In this document: positions 16,794 to 26,879 of the stretch, in pieces | Numbering within the stretch: the first letter of the stretch is position 1 | Layout: each line of letters opens with the position of its first letter | NCBI RefSeq assembly: GCF_017948245.1 | Contig: NZ_CP072867.1 | Location: forward strand, 62,001 to 126,000 | Direction: 5' to 3' | Origin: Rhizobium sp. NLR16a | GTDB taxonomy: Bacteria > Pseudomonadota > Alphaproteobacteria > Rhizobiales > Rhizobiaceae | Length of the DNA stretch: 64,000 nucleotides | Made by a program: the position numbers and the translations under genes | The notes under the pieces: model-generated | What the model was told of the DNA's origin: nothing | What the model saw: the letters and a program-made list of their open reading frames with translations, nothing else | Databases searched by the model: none

Positions 16794-18178
16794 CCGGAAG
16801 GGCCAAGGCGGCGGCGCAGATCTCAGCCGTGCCGCGCATTGTGATCGTCGGGCGCGGCTTCTCCGGAATGATGACGGCCATTGCGCTGATGAAGACGCTG
16901 CGCGCACCTTTCCATCTGCAGTTGTTCGATCCGAATTCGTCGGTCAGTGGCGGCCAGGCGCTGGCCGCCGCCCGCGCCTCGACGATCCTCAACACCCGCG
17001 TGCGTGATCTCTCGGTTTCGGTCGGCGACAGCGACGATTTCAACGACTGGCTCTGTAGCAACGCCGCTTTCCGCGCTGCCGTACCGGCCGCCATTCCCGG
17101 TTTCCGGCAGATCTTCGTGCCGAAGGAGATCTTCAGCGATTACGTCTATCAGCGCTTTTCGGAAGCGCTCGCCGCACGCCGGGACATCACCGTCCAGGTC
17201 TGCAACGATCCTGTGGTGGCGATCCGCCGGAGCCATGGCAACCGCTTCCTGCTCGAAAGCGCCAATCCGGCCAATCCGCTGTTCGATACCGTGATTCTCG
17301 CCACCGGCTACGGCCTGGGTGAACCGGACGCCGGCGAGCCGGATCCTTCGCCGGTCAGGGCTCAGCGCCTTGTCGCGCGGCCGCATGCCGTGTTGCTCGG
17401 CAGCGGCATTCGCGTCGTCGATCAGTTGCTGCAGCTGCGCGATTCCGGTTTTGCCGGCCAGGTGACGATCATTTCGCGGCGCGGCTTCCTGCCCCAGAGC
17501 CATACGCCGAATTCCGCCGATCCGGTGTTTCCGGCCGAAGCGCTGCCGGAGAGCCTGCCCGACATCGTGCGCTTCATCCGCCAGGCCTGTCGCGAGGCGG
17601 AAGAGGAGGGGCGAAGCTGGCAATCGGTGATGAACGGGCTGAGGAAACATGCCCGCTCCCTGTGGAGATCGCTGCCGGCCCGCGACAAACATCAGTTCAA
17701 CCGCCATTTGCGGGCAATCTACGACAGTCACCGCAATCGCCTGCCGGAGGCCATGCACCTGCGCCTGAAACGCGAGCTTGCCGAAGGCCGCACGGTGCTG
17801 CGCCGCGGCCGGGCCGGCCGCCGGGGCCTGAGCGGTCTGTTCTTCACGCCGGCCGGCTCCTCTGTCGAGGAGGTCATCCATGCCGAGCGCATCATCGACT
17901 GCCGCTGCCGGGCGCCGGATCTTTCCGCGCCGCTGATGCAGAGCCTGTTTTCCGCCGGCCTCGCCATGCCGGACGAACTTTCGCTCGGACTGGCAGTCAA
18001 TGCGCGCGGCGAGCCTTTCCTGGAGGACGGCTCGACGGTCGCCGGACTTTTTGCCGTCGGCCCGCTCGGCCTCGGCAGCCTGCCCGATATCGATCTCGTG
18101 CCGGAGATCGTCTCGCAGGCTTATGCAGCCGCCGAGCGTATCGGTGAGCGGTTCCATCCGCAGGTCAGGGCGGTGTGA
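16772..18178 (+). CDS. FAD/NAD(P)-binding protein, YdhS-like
   Basis: The 468-residue protein has an N-terminal dinucleotide-binding motif (VIVGRGFSGMMTAIAL, about residues 21-36) and a second nucleotide-binding region around ARPHAVLLGSGIRVVDQLL. This matches the NAD_binding_9/YdhS family of uncharacterised oxidoreductases, some of which act with redox-active small molecules. ATG 16772 follows AAAGGAG; the open frame upstream lies in the repeat leader. The first seven codons and leader are duplicated at 11501. The substrate is unknown. The kinase gene with its own stress-type promoter starts soon after the stop. Confidence 0.8.
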   Translation: MTVQGLFSGRAKAAAQISAVPRIVIVGRGFSGMMTAIALMKTLRAPFHLQLFDPNSSVSGGQALAAARASTILNTRVRDLSVSVGDSDDFNDWLCSNAAFRAAVPAAIPGFRQIFVPKEIFSDYVYQRFSEALAARRDITVQVCNDPVVAIRRSHGNRFLLESANPANPLFDTVILATGYGLGEPDAGEPDPSPVRAQRLVARPHAVLLGSGIRVVDQLLQLRDSGFAGQVTIISRRGFLPQSHTPNSADPVFPAEALPESLPDIVRFIRQACREAEEEGRSWQSVMNGLRKHARSLWRSLPARDKHQFNRHLRAIYDSHRNRLPEAMHLRLKRELAEGRTVLRRGRAGRRGLSGLFFTPAGSSVEEVIHAERIIDCRCRAPDLSAPLMQSLFSAGLAMPDELSLGLAVNARGEPFLEDGSTVAGLFAVGPLGLGSLPDIDLVPEIVSQAYAAAERIGERFHPQVRAV

Positions 18179-18194
18179 AAAAGTGTGATATTTT

Positions 18195-18219
18195 GGAACC
18201 TTCTGCCTGATGCCGCGTT
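18195..18219 (+). promoter_or_regulatory. EcfG-type general stress promoter (GGAAC-N16-CGTT)
   Basis: GGAAC at 18195-18199 and CGTT at 18216-18219 have the exact 16-base spacing of EcfG promoters. Transcription should start near 18225, after the ATG at 18220, which rules that codon out as a start and favours ATG 18247. The site falls in the 68-bp gap before the histidine kinase gene. Confidence 0.65.
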
Positions 18220-18246
18220 ATGAGCGCTGGTAACCGAGAGGGGCAG

Positions 18247-20175
18247 ATGGAAGTGCTGGATCGACATGATACGTCTCTTGACGAAGAGGGGCGCTTTCGT
18301 CTTCTGGTCGATGCCATCACCGACTACGCCATCTACATGCTGAGCCCGGAAGGCATCGTCACCAGCTGGAATACCGGCGCTCAACGTTTCAAAGGCTACA
18401 AACCTTCGGAGATTCTCGGCGAGCATTTTTCCCGTTTCTATGTGGATGAGGATCGCGCCGCGGGTATCCCCGAGCGCGCGCTCGCCACGGCGATGGAAGA
18501 GGGCCGGTATGAGGGGGAGGGCTGGCGCCGGCGCAAGGACGGCAGCCGCTTCTGGGCGCATGTGGTCATCGATCCGATCCGCCACCCCTCCGGCGAACTG
18601 GTCGGCTTTGCCAAGATCACCCGCGATCTGACCGAACGCAGGGCCGCCGAACACGCGATCCGCCAGAGCGAGGAGCAGTTTCGCCGTCTGGTTCAGGGCG
18701 TTTCGGACTATGCGATCTACATGCTCGATCCCGACGGCAATGTCAGCAGCTGGAATTTCGGCGCCGAGCGCATCAAGGGTTATCGGCCTGATGAAATCAT
18801 CGGCCGGCATTTCTCGACCTTCTATACGCCCGAGGATCGCGCGGCCGGCCTGCCGGAGAAGGCGCTCCGCGTCGCGCGCGCCGAAGGCCGGTTCGAAAGG
18901 GAAGGCTGGCGTGTCCGCAAGGATGGCAGCCGTTTCTGGGGCAGCGTCGTCGTCGACGCTATCCGCGACGAAGATGGCGAAGTGCTCGGTTTCGCCAAGA
19001 TCACCCGCGACATCACCGAAAAGATGGAAACGCAGCGGGCGTTGGAGCAGGCGCGCGAAGAGCTTTTCCAATCGCAGAAGATGGAGGCGATCGGCCAATT
19101 GACCGGCGGCATCGCCCATGATTTCAACAATCTGCTGATGGCCGTGCTCGGCAGTCTCGAACTCCTGAAGAAGCGCATGCCACAGGACCGCTCGCTGACT
19201 TCGCTGGTCGACAATGCCATGCAGGGCGCCCAGCGGGGTGCTGCCTTGACGCAGCGCATGCTTGCCTTTTCCCGCCGGCAGGAGCTGCACATAGAGCCGA
19301 TCGACGTCTCGGGCCTGGTGCGCGGCATGATGGACATTCTGAGCCGGTCGCTCGGCCCCCTCACCACGATCGAGACTTCCTTCCCGATCAGGCTGCCGAC
19401 AATCCTCACCGACCCCAACCAGCTGGAGATGGCGATCCTCAATCTCGTTGTCAACGCGCGCGACGCCATGCCTTCCGGCGGCCGCATCATGCTTCGCGCG
19501 TCCGAGGAAACGATAACCGCAGGCAAGGGGCCACTGTCGGCCGGCCGCTATATAAGAATAGCAGTGATCGATGAAGGCGAGGGCATGGATGCGAAGACGC
19601 TGGAGCAGGCGGTCACACCGTTCTTCACCACCAAGGGTGTCGGTAAGGGCACCGGCCTCGGCCTTTCCATGGTGCAGGGTCTCGCAAGCCAGTCCGGCGG
19701 CCGGCTCCTCCTCAAGAGCACGCTGGGCGAAGGCACGACGGCCGAGCTATGGTTTCCTGTCGTCATTGCCGAGCAGACTGCCGAAGCACCGGCCGACACG
19801 CCGCAAAAACCGGATAACCCGCCGCAGGGGCTGCGCATCGTCGCCGTCGATGATGACGGGCTGGTCCTGATGAATACGACGCTGATGCTGGAGGATCTCG
19901 GCCACACCGTTTTCGAGGCCATGGCCGGTCCAGAGGCGCTCGACATTCTGCGCAAAGAGCAGGTCGATCTGGTCATCTGCGATCATGCCATGCCGCGGAT
20001 GACGGGAGCGCAACTCGCCGAGGCGATCCGCAGCGAGTGGCCTGAGATGCCGATCATTCTCGCCACCGGTTACGCCGATCTGCCCGACGGCGACGGCGCC
20101 GCCAATCTGCCCCGCCTGGGCAAGCCCTTCTCGCAGGCGCAGCTTGCCGAAGCGATCAGCCGGATCGCTTGTTGA
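18247..20175 (+). CDS. Tandem-PAS hybrid histidine kinase with C-terminal receiver
   Basis: The 642-residue cytoplasmic protein has two closely related PAS domains with PAC-like C-terminal segments (about residues 15-135 and 140-265). These are followed by a HisKA dimerisation domain with the phospho-acceptor His in GGIAHDFNNLL (about residue 291), an ATPase domain (N box LNLVVNARDAM; TKGVGKGTGLGLSM), and a receiver with Asp in LVICDHAMP. No membrane segment is visible, so it senses an internal cue. Each PAS contains the near-identical segments FAKITRD and WNxGAxRxKGY, showing internal duplication. ATG 18247 has GAGAGGGG upstream. An EcfG-type promoter places it in the stress regulon. Confidence 0.92.
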   Translation: MEVLDRHDTSLDEEGRFRLLVDAITDYAIYMLSPEGIVTSWNTGAQRFKGYKPSEILGEHFSRFYVDEDRAAGIPERALATAMEEGRYEGEGWRRRKDGSRFWAHVVIDPIRHPSGELVGFAKITRDLTERRAAEHAIRQSEEQFRRLVQGVSDYAIYMLDPDGNVSSWNFGAERIKGYRPDEIIGRHFSTFYTPEDRAAGLPEKALRVARAEGRFEREGWRVRKDGSRFWGSVVVDAIRDEDGEVLGFAKITRDITEKMETQRALEQAREELFQSQKMEAIGQLTGGIAHDFNNLLMAVLGSLELLKKRMPQDRSLTSLVDNAMQGAQRGAALTQRMLAFSRRQELHIEPIDVSGLVRGMMDILSRSLGPLTTIETSFPIRLPTILTDPNQLEMAILNLVVNARDAMPSGGRIMLRASEETITAGKGPLSAGRYIRIAVIDEGEGMDAKTLEQAVTPFFTTKGVGKGTGLGLSMVQGLASQSGGRLLLKSTLGEGTTAELWFPVVIAEQTAEAPADTPQKPDNPPQGLRIVAVDDDGLVLMNTTLMLEDLGHTVFEAMAGPEALDILRKEQVDLVICDHAMPRMTGAQLAEAIRSEWPEMPIILATGYADLPDGDGAANLPRLGKPFSQAQLAEAISRIAC

Positions 20176-20180
20176 CCGCT

Positions 20181-21374
20181 CTAGGCGCGAAGCTTCTCGT
20201 CACCATTATCCTGAAGGGCAGTGCGGCCGGCTCCGAGTTCAGAGGTCGTCGGAACTTGCTGTTTACCCGTCGCGCCCGGAGTTGCGCCGTCCAGCAGGCG
20301 CTTTTCGGTCTCTTGCAGGTCGACGATCGCCTGTTCGATCGTCTCAGCCGGAGTTTCCCGCGCGGCTGCGCGCCACCGATGATGCTGCCACAAGCCGACG
20401 AGCAGGCGTCGGCTCGGAACTTCTATCGTCTCATGAATGAACCATGCTCCTGCCGCCGCAACAAAAAGCGCCACCAGGATGAGCGCCGGTTCCGGCATCA
20501 GAGCCTCGAAAGCCCGGCCTACAAGGAACATGATGGGGACGTGGAAAAGATAGAGCGAAAAGCTGATCGCGCCGAAGAACCGCACGGGTGGCGCTGCCAG
20601 GACATGGGCTGCGATGGGAGGCTGTCGAGCGACCAGCGCCACGATTATGGCTGCGGCGGCCGCGCTTTGCAGGCTCCAGAATTCAGGGGAGAAATCAGGC
20701 AAGACATGCCTGTAGGTGAAGAACACCGCCAGAAGGAACAGGGTGAAAGCGCCCGTGAGGGGGGATGGCGTCCACCTATCCCAGTGGGGATGCATCGCCC
20801 CGGCAAGGGCGCCGAACAGAAAATAGGGGAGCTTGGAAAGAAGCAGTATGCCTGGTCCCGGCAGCTCAAGCAGACCATCCACCACGACCAGCACCGCCAA
20901 ACCTGCGATCCCACCGCTATAGCGCTGCGGGCAGGTCAAGCAGAGCCAAAGGATCGGGAAGAACAGATAGAATTGAATTTCGGGTGGAATTGACCAGAAA
21001 ACGCCGCTTGAGCCTAGAAGAAAGACGTGGCGGAGAAATTCCGTGCCGCCGGTGATCGGCTGAACGAAATTGAGATCTTGCGTGCTCGACAGCATTGCCA
21101 CGAGCAGGACGGCAACCAGATAGACCGGATAGATACGGGCAAAGCGGCTCACCAGAAAATCCAGGACATTTTCTCTGGTCACCGGCCGCGCGCCATAGAG
21201 ATGGGCCATCAGAAAGCCGCTGAGGGCGAAGAACAGGCCAACGGCTTCGCTGCCCATCGTCATGTTACGCAAGGCTGTATTCGGAAAGATGAGCCCGATA
21301 TGCGCCTGCACGACCAGAAGCGCGGCGACACCGCGCAGACCATCGAGACTGGGGATGTAATCCGGCCGGCTCAT
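20181..21374 (-). CDS. Acyltransferase 3 family membrane protein (OafA/YrhL-like)
   Basis: The 397-residue protein has about ten membrane segments and the acyltransferase-3 opening motif YIPSLDGLRGVAALLVVQAH, with the conserved Arg and His. Such proteins O-acetylate or otherwise acylate surface polysaccharides, lipopolysaccharide or Nod factors at the inner membrane. The C-terminal 60 residues are hydrophilic. Its stop is five bases from that of the kinase gene. The frame extends to a GTG at 21416, but the ATG before SRPDYIPSLDG is the more natural start. The target glycan is unknown. Confidence 0.85.
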   Translation of the reverse strand: MSRPDYIPSLDGLRGVAALLVVQAHIGLIFPNTALRNMTMGSEAVGLFFALSGFLMAHLYGARPVTRENVLDFLVSRFARIYPVYLVAVLLVAMLSSTQDLNFVQPITGGTEFLRHVFLLGSSGVFWSIPPEIQFYLFFPILWLCLTCPQRYSGGIAGLAVLVVVDGLLELPGPGILLLSKLPYFLFGALAGAMHPHWDRWTPSPLTGAFTLFLLAVFFTYRHVLPDFSPEFWSLQSAAAAAIIVALVARQPPIAAHVLAAPPVRFFGAISFSLYLFHVPIMFLVGRAFEALMPEPALILVALFVAAAGAWFIHETIEVPSRRLLVGLWQHHRWRAAARETPAETIEQAIVDLQETEKRLLDGATPGATGKQQVPTTSELGAGRTALQDNGDEKLRA

Positions 21375-21516
21375 GTGCAACTTTGAAATGTTCTGTTGAG
21401 GCAAGCAGTATCGCACACCGCTTTACAAGAGATTAAGCCGGCGCGCGCAAACTGCCGGCGTGCAACTGTTGCTTGCCGGAGCGCTCGCGCCCTTGCAAAG
21501 CGACAGCGAGGCCGGC

Positions 21517-22272
21517 CTACGCTCGGCCTCTTCCGATCTCGCCGCGAACAACAAACACCAGCAATGCCAGCACCATCACCGCCAGTCCGTACCAGGTGAT
21601 CGCATAGACGAGATGGTTGTTGGGAAAACGGATGACGGTGAGGCCGCCGACGGGCAGGCCCCCGGGATTTGCAGCGGCGTCGGCATCGATGAAATAGGGC
21701 GCGACCGCGCCGAGGCCGCGTTTTTGGGCGATCGCTGCGACATCGCGTGAATACCAACGGTCGGCGGCGACGTCGTTGGATTGGAGCAGCGATCCCTTCG
21801 GCTCGGTCATCCGCATCAGTCCGGTGATCTCGATCAGGCCCGATATCTGACCGTCGCGGCGCGACGCGGGGTCGCGCCTGTCCGTCGGCACGAAGCCGCG
21901 ATTGACGAGGATGGCGGTGCCGTCGGCGAGCATCAGCGGCGTCATCACCCAATAACCCGGGCCGAGCACGGTCGAGGCGTAGACCAGCGTCTCCTTGCCG
22001 TTTGCCAGCATTCCCTCGACGGTCACCCGGCGATATTCGTCGCTGCCGGCATTGACCTTCCCCCAGTCGGCGCGCGCCGGGGCCGGCACGGCGGCGTCGT
22101 GCACGCGCTGGTCCACGCGGGCGATGAGGTCGCGCTTCCAGCCCAGGCGTTGAACCTGCCAGGTGCCGAGGCCAAAGAGGATGGCGGCAAGCAGCGTCAG
22201 GCAGACGGCGAAAAGCGCACGTTTTGCCCGGAAATGCTGTCTTTCCGATTTTTGCGTGGGGGCTTCGCTCAT
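21517..22272 (-). CDS. SURF1 family cytochrome oxidase assembly protein
   Basis: The 251-residue protein has the SURF1 layout: an N-terminal membrane helix (ALFAVCLTLLAAILFGLGTW, residues 19-38), a periplasmic domain containing YRRVTVEG and LVNRGFVP, and a C-terminal helix after HLVYAITWYGLAV. SURF1 proteins assist heme insertion into heme-copper oxidases. It closes the cyoABCD cluster, 37 bp after cyoD, so it probably serves this quinol oxidase. No heme O synthase (cyoE) gene lies in the window. Confidence 0.9.
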   Translation of the reverse strand: MSEAPTQKSERQHFRAKRALFAVCLTLLAAILFGLGTWQVQRLGWKRDLIARVDQRVHDAAVPAPARADWGKVNAGSDEYRRVTVEGMLANGKETLVYASTVLGPGYWVMTPLMLADGTAILVNRGFVPTDRRDPASRRDGQISGLIEITGLMRMTEPKGSLLQSNDVAADRWYSRDVAAIAQKRGLGAVAPYFIDADAAANPGGLPVGGLTVIRFPNNHLVYAITWYGLAVMVLALLVFVVRGEIGRGRA

Positions 22273-22309
22273 CGACTTAGGGCGGCGCTGCCGCCGCCCC
22301 TCATTGCTG

Positions 22310-22711
22310 TCACGGCATGTTCTTCATCATCTCGGGGCTCATCGGCATCATATTGGAATTGAGATGATGCATGACCCAGAGCGAACCGGAGAGCGCGATG
22401 GCGACGATGATGAGGGTGAAGATCAGCGCCATCATCGTCCAGCCGCCTTCGCTCCTGGGGTTCATGTGCAGGAAGAAGACCATATGGACGACGATCTGGA
22501 TGGCGCCGAGGCCCATCACCAGCACCGCTGTCAGTGCCGGGCTGGCGACGACGCCGGACATGACCGCCCAGAAGGGAATGGCGGTCAGGATGACGGAAAG
22601 TGCGAAGCCCGTCATGTAGCTTTTGAACGTACCGTGGCCGGCCTGGTGACCATGGCTGTGGCCGTGATGCGCCTCGTGGGCATCCTCATGGGTGGGTGCT
22701 TGCGAACTCAT
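22310..22711 (-). CDS. cyoD: Cytochrome o ubiquinol oxidase subunit IV
   Basis: The 133-residue protein has three membrane helices and the CyoD motif ([13 protein letters not shown]). It begins with a His-rich leader ([16 protein letters not shown]), longer than in the enterobacterial protein. The subunit helps assemble the CuB site in the bo-type oxidase. ATG 22711 overlaps the cyoC stop by four bases (ATGA), indicating coupled translation; the longer frame upstream is spurious. It ends the structural gene order cyoA-B-C-D. Confidence 0.93.
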   Translation of the reverse strand: MSSQAPTHEDAHEAHHGHSHGHQAGHGTFKSYMTGFALSVILTAIPFWAVMSGVVASPALTAVLVMGLGAIQIVVHMVFFLHMNPRSEGGWTMMALIFTLIIVAIALSGSLWVMHHLNSNMMPMSPEMMKNMP

Positions 22712-23334
22712 CCGAGAACTCCGAGCAGATAGACGAAGGAAAAGACGCCGATCCAGACGACGTCGAGGAAGTGCCAGAACATCGAAAGGCACATCAGGCG
22801 GCGGCGGTTGGCCTCGACCAGCCCGTGCATCGACACCTGCACCATCAGCGTGATCAGCCAGATGATGCCGAAGGTGACGTGCAGCCCGTGTGTGCCGACG
22901 AGCGTGAAGAAGGAGGAAAGGAAGGCGCTGCGGGTCGGTCCGGCGCCCTCGTGGATCAGGTGGATGAACTCGTAGAGTTCGAGCCCGATGAAGGCTGCGC
23001 CGAACAGGCCGGTGACGGCAAGCCAGAACAGTGTTTCCGCCTTGGCGTTCCGCTCCATCTGCAGCATGGCGAAGCCGTAGGTAATCGAGGAGAAGAGCAG
23101 CATCGAGGTGTTGAGAGCGACGATCGGCAGATCGAAGAGATCGGCTGGCGACGGCCCGGCGGCATAGTTGCGGCCGAGCACGCCGTGCGTGGCAAACAGC
23201 ACCGCGAAGATCAGGCAGTCGCTCATCAGGTAGAGCCAGAAGCCGAGATTGGTGCTCCCTTCCGGATGATGGTCTTCGGTCAGATAGAATTCAGGCTTTT
23301 CGGCCGTGTCGATGGTTTGATCGCTCATGGTCAT
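22708..23334 (-). CDS. cyoC: Cytochrome o ubiquinol oxidase subunit III
   Basis: The 208-residue protein has five membrane helices, the subunit III hallmarks [19 protein letters not shown] and [10 protein letters not shown], and the length expected of CyoC. It is a structural subunit of the proton-pumping quinol oxidase in the inner membrane. The ATG overlaps the cyoB stop (TAATG), so it is translationally coupled. The open frame upstream to 23481 is inside cyoB and is not used. Confidence 0.94.
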   Translation of the reverse strand: MTMSDQTIDTAEKPEFYLTEDHHPEGSTNLGFWLYLMSDCLIFAVLFATHGVLGRNYAAGPSPADLFDLPIVALNTSMLLFSSITYGFAMLQMERNAKAETLFWLAVTGLFGAAFIGLELYEFIHLIHEGAGPTRSAFLSSFFTLVGTHGLHVTFGIIWLITLMVQVSMHGLVEANRRRLMCLSMFWHFLDVVWIGVFSFVYLLGVLG

Positions 23335-25337
23335 TACACCTGCTCGGCAAGCAGCGCCGTGCGCTTGCCTTCCGTTTCGGTCACCTTGCCGGCGGGAATG
23401 TAGAAGTCGCGCTTGTAGTTGAAGGTATGGCCGATCGCCACCACCAGCAGCGCGACGGCTGAAAGGATCACCAGCCACCACATGTACCAGATCAGGCCGA
23501 AGGCAAGCGCGACGCTGATGGCCGACAGGATGGCGCCGGTGCCGGTATTCTTCGGCATGTGGATCGGCTTGAAGCCGCCGAGCGGGCGCTCGTAGCCGCG
23601 CCTTTTCATGTCGTACCAGCTGTCATGGTCGTGGACCACGGGCGTGAAGGCGAAGTTGTAGTCCGGCGGCGGCGAGGAGGTCGACCATTCCAGCGTCCGG
23701 GCATCCCAGGGATCGCCGCTGTCGTCGCGCAATTCCTCGCGTTTCATGAAGCTGACGACGATCTGGATCAGGAAGGCGGCGATGCCGAGCGCGATCAGGC
23801 CGACGCCGAAGGCGGCGATGATGAACCAGATCCGCAGCGACGGGTCCTCGAACTGGCTCATGCGCCGGGTGACGCCCATCAGGCCGAGCACGTAGAGCGG
23901 CATGAAGGCGAACCAGAAGCCGATCTGCCAGAACCAGAAGCTCATCTTGCCCCAGAAGGGATCCAGCTTGAAGCCGAAGGCCTTCGGGAACCAGTAGTTC
24001 ACGCCGGCGAACATGCCGAAGAGAACGCCGCCGATGATGACGTTGTGGAAATGGGCGATGAGGAACAGCGAATTGTGCAGCACGAAGTCGGCCGGCGGCA
24101 CCGCCAGCATGACGCCGGTCATGCCGCCGATGACGAAGGTCACCATGAAGCCGACCGTCCACAGCATCGGCACCTCGTAGCGGATGCGGCCGCGATACAT
24201 GGTGAAGAGCCAGTTGAAGATCTTCGCTCCCGTCGGGATCGAGATGATCATCGTGGTGATGCCGAAGAAGGAATTGACGGAAGCGCCCGAGCCCATCGTG
24301 AAGAAGTGGTGCAGCCAGACGATGTAGGACAGGATCATGATCACGCAGGTGGCGTAGACCATCGAGGCGTAGCCGAACAGGCGTTTTCCCGAGAACGTGG
24401 CGACGACTTCCGAGAAGATGCCGAAGGCCGGCAGCACCAGGATGTAGACCTCCGGATGGCCCCAGATCCAGATGAGGTTGATATACATCATCGGATTGCC
24501 GCCGAGGTCGTTGGTGAAGAAATTCGTGCCGGCATAGCGGTCGAGCGATAGCAGCGCGAGCGTTGCCGTCAGGATCGGAAAGGAGGCGACGATCAGCACG
24601 TTGGTGCAGAGCGCCGTCCAGGTGAAGACCGGCATCTTCATGAAGGTCATGCCGGGCGCGCGCATCTTGACGATGGTGGCGATCAGGTTGATGCCCGACA
24701 GCGTCGTTCCCACACCGGCCACCTGCAAGCCCCAGATATAGTAGTCGACGCCGACGCCCGGACTGTAGGCCGCGCCCGACAGCGGCGGATAAGCGAGCCA
24801 GCCGGTCTGGGCGAATTCACCGATGAACAGCGACAGCATGATGATGATCGCGCCGGCTGTGGTCATCCAGAAGGAAAAGTTGTTGAGGAAGGGGAAGGAC
24901 ACGTCGCGCGCCCCGATCTGCAGCGGCACCACGAAGTTCATCAGACCGGTGACGAAGGGCATCGCCACGAAGAAGATCATGATGACACCGTGGGCGGTGA
25001 AGATCTGGTCGTAATGGTGCGGCGGCAGGTAGCCCTCCGAGCCGTTGAAGGCGATCGCCTGCTGGACGCGCATCAGGATCGCGTCGGAAAAGCCGCGCAG
25101 CAGCATGATGACGGCCAGGATCACATACATGATGCCGATCTTCTTGTGATCGACGCTGCAGATCCAGTCGTGCCAGAGCGGACCCCAGAACTTGAAATAG
25201 GTGATGGCGCCAAACACGGCGAGACCGCCGATGACGACGCCGATGAAGGTCACGACCAGAATTGGCTCGTGGTAGGGAATGGCGTCGAGGGTCAACCGGC
25301 CGAAGATCAACTTCAGGAGGTCAGGATTGGAAAACAT
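23334..25337 (-). CDS. cyoB: Cytochrome o ubiquinol oxidase subunit I
   Basis: The 667-residue catalytic subunit has about 15 membrane helices and the heme-copper oxidase signature [17 protein letters not shown], which provides a CuB His and the cross-linked Tyr. WLHHFFTMG gives the other two CuB His residues, and [13 protein letters not shown] gives a heme ligand. Quinol-oxidase type is indicated by the CyoB-like N-terminal extra helix and by gene order. It reduces oxygen to water using ubiquinol and pumps protons. It sits 42 bp after cyoA and overlaps cyoC. Confidence 0.96.
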   Translation of the reverse strand: MFSNPDLLKLIFGRLTLDAIPYHEPILVVTFIGVVIGGLAVFGAITYFKFWGPLWHDWICSVDHKKIGIMYVILAVIMLLRGFSDAILMRVQQAIAFNGSEGYLPPHHYDQIFTAHGVIMIFFVAMPFVTGLMNFVVPLQIGARDVSFPFLNNFSFWMTTAGAIIIMLSLFIGEFAQTGWLAYPPLSGAAYSPGVGVDYYIWGLQVAGVGTTLSGINLIATIVKMRAPGMTFMKMPVFTWTALCTNVLIVASFPILTATLALLSLDRYAGTNFFTNDLGGNPMMYINLIWIWGHPEVYILVLPAFGIFSEVVATFSGKRLFGYASMVYATCVIMILSYIVWLHHFFTMGSGASVNSFFGITTMIISIPTGAKIFNWLFTMYRGRIRYEVPMLWTVGFMVTFVIGGMTGVMLAVPPADFVLHNSLFLIAHFHNVIIGGVLFGMFAGVNYWFPKAFGFKLDPFWGKMSFWFWQIGFWFAFMPLYVLGLMGVTRRMSQFEDPSLRIWFIIAAFGVGLIALGIAAFLIQIVVSFMKREELRDDSGDPWDARTLEWSTSSPPPDYNFAFTPVVHDHDSWYDMKRRGYERPLGGFKPIHMPKNTGTGAILSAISVALAFGLIWYMWWLVILSAVALLVVAIGHTFNYKRDFYIPAGKVTETEGKRTALLAEQV

Positions 25338-25379
25338 GGAACAACCCGTTCATTATGTCTTGCGACGCAAAGCGCCAGG

Positions 25380-26549
25380 TTAATTGTTGTTGAGCTGCGC
25401 CGGCGCCGGATCGGCGCCGTTGCCCGTGTCGGGCATGGAATGGCCGTCATGCTGCATGTCCATTCCGGGCGTGCTGTGCATGCCGGGCATGTCGTGCTGC
25501 ATGCCGTTGCCATCGCTGCTCTTGGGCGGCTCGACCTGTGCCGGAACGCCCGTTGCCGGCACAGTAGCTCCAGGCTCGACGACGTCTTCGGCGGCATGGC
25601 GGTTGTCGTATTGCAGCTTCTCGCGGTTTTCGGCGCTTTCCTTGCCGCCGCCGCCCGTCATGTCGATATGCATCATTTCGTTCATGCACATCTTGCCCGG
25701 GGTGGCGCACATGTTGAGGATGGCGTCGTAGAGATCGGCGTCGGCGCCGGCATAATAGCGCACCGGCTCCTTCTCGCTCGGCTTCTCGAGCTTGAGATAG
25801 GCGTCGCGATTGAGCATCGTGCCCTGCTGCTTGACCTTGGCCACCCAGGCGTCGAAGCCTTCGCGGGTGAGGCCATGGAACTTGAAGCGCATGTGCGAGA
25901 AACCGGCGCCGCTGTAATTGGCGGAGAAGCCTTCATATTCGCCCTCCCGGTTGATGACGGCGTGCAGCTTCGTCTCCATGCCGGGCATGGCGTAGATCTG
26001 GCCGGCAAGGGCGGGGATGTAGAAGGAGTTCATCACTGAGGATGCGGTGATCTTGAAATTGACCGGCATGTCGACGGGGGCGGCGAGCTCGTTGACGGTG
26101 GCAATGCCGAGTTCGGGATAGAAGAACAGCCATTTCCAGTCGAGCGCCACGACCTCGACGGTCAGCGGCTTTGTATCGGCCGGGATGGCGCGCTCGGCAT
26201 CGAGCCGGTCGAGCGGGCGGTAGGGATCGAGCTTGTGCGTGGAAATCCAGGTGACGGCGCCGAGCGCAATGATGATCGCCAGGGGTGCCGCCCAGATGAC
26301 GATTTCGAGGCGGGTCGAATGATGCCATTCCGGCGCGTAAGCGGCGGCCGTGTTGGAGCGGCGGTAGCGCCAGGCGAAGAGCAGCGTCAGGAAGATCACC
26401 GGGACGATGATCAAAAGCATCAGCACCGTCGAGATGACGATCAGATCGCGCTGTTGCACGGCGATGTCGCCCGAGGGCGCCATGACCACCATGTTGCATC
26501 CTGCCAGGAAAAGCAGCGGCAAGACGGATAGAAGGCGGGAAAACTTCAT
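25380..26549 (-). CDS. cyoA: Cytochrome o ubiquinol oxidase subunit II with Met/His-rich tail
   Basis: The 389-residue lipoprotein has a lipobox (LLFLAGC, Cys at about residue 17), two membrane helices and a periplasmic cupredoxin-like domain. The CuA ligands of cytochrome c oxidases are absent; the matching loop reads EGFSANYSGAGFSHM, as expected for a quinol oxidase. A C-terminal extension of about 80 residues ends with a Met/His-rich stretch (MHSTPGMDMQHDGHSM) that is absent from the shorter enterobacterial protein. ATG 26549 gives the lipoprotein signal; the longer frame is spurious. It is the first gene of the cyo operon. Confidence 0.94.
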   Translation of the reverse strand: MKFSRLLSVLPLLFLAGCNMVVMAPSGDIAVQQRDLIVISTVLMLLIIVPVIFLTLLFAWRYRRSNTAAAYAPEWHHSTRLEIVIWAAPLAIIIALGAVTWISTHKLDPYRPLDRLDAERAIPADTKPLTVEVVALDWKWLFFYPELGIATVNELAAPVDMPVNFKITASSVMNSFYIPALAGQIYAMPGMETKLHAVINREGEYEGFSANYSGAGFSHMRFKFHGLTREGFDAWVAKVKQQGTMLNRDAYLKLEKPSEKEPVRYYAGADADLYDAILNMCATPGKMCMNEMMHIDMTGGGGKESAENREKLQYDNRHAAEDVVEPGATVPATGVPAQVEPPKSSDGNGMQHDMPGMHSTPGMDMQHDGHSMPDTGNGADPAPAQLNNN

Positions 26550-26751
26550 GAGTTTTTGCACGTCTCTAAGCTCTTGTTGTTTCGTTTTGACCGCGACTAA
26601 AGCACTGAACCCGATAGCGACATGAGGCGGAAAGTCGCAGTGCAGCAAAGATGCCGCAGTGCGGCAGAATCGTGTTGCGCTACCGCCTTGAGATCCTGAT
26701 GAAATTAAGAAGGATTTTTTGCGCGCGCATGTCCACTCAATATATCCGCAA

Positions 26752-26822
26752 GAGCCGGGCCGGCCAGCTTTAGCAGGGGAAAAATCACCGCCGGGATCAC
26801 GCAATTTTTCCCGGCCCGGCTC
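26752..26822. repeat. Long nested inverted repeat
   Basis: The outer arms GAGCCGGGCC (26752-26761) and GGCCCGGCTC (26813-26822) are perfect. The inner arms GGGAAAAAT (26777-26785) and ATTTTTCCC (26804-26812) are also perfect, and the inner right arm abuts the outer one. The 71-bp element could form a 19-bp interrupted stem in DNA or RNA. It stands between divergent promoters, so it is not a simple terminator. Confidence 0.65.
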
Positions 26823-26879
26823 AATTTAAGCCGCGATGATGAACTATTTGCATCTTACGGACTTGATAAGCCTGCGGGT

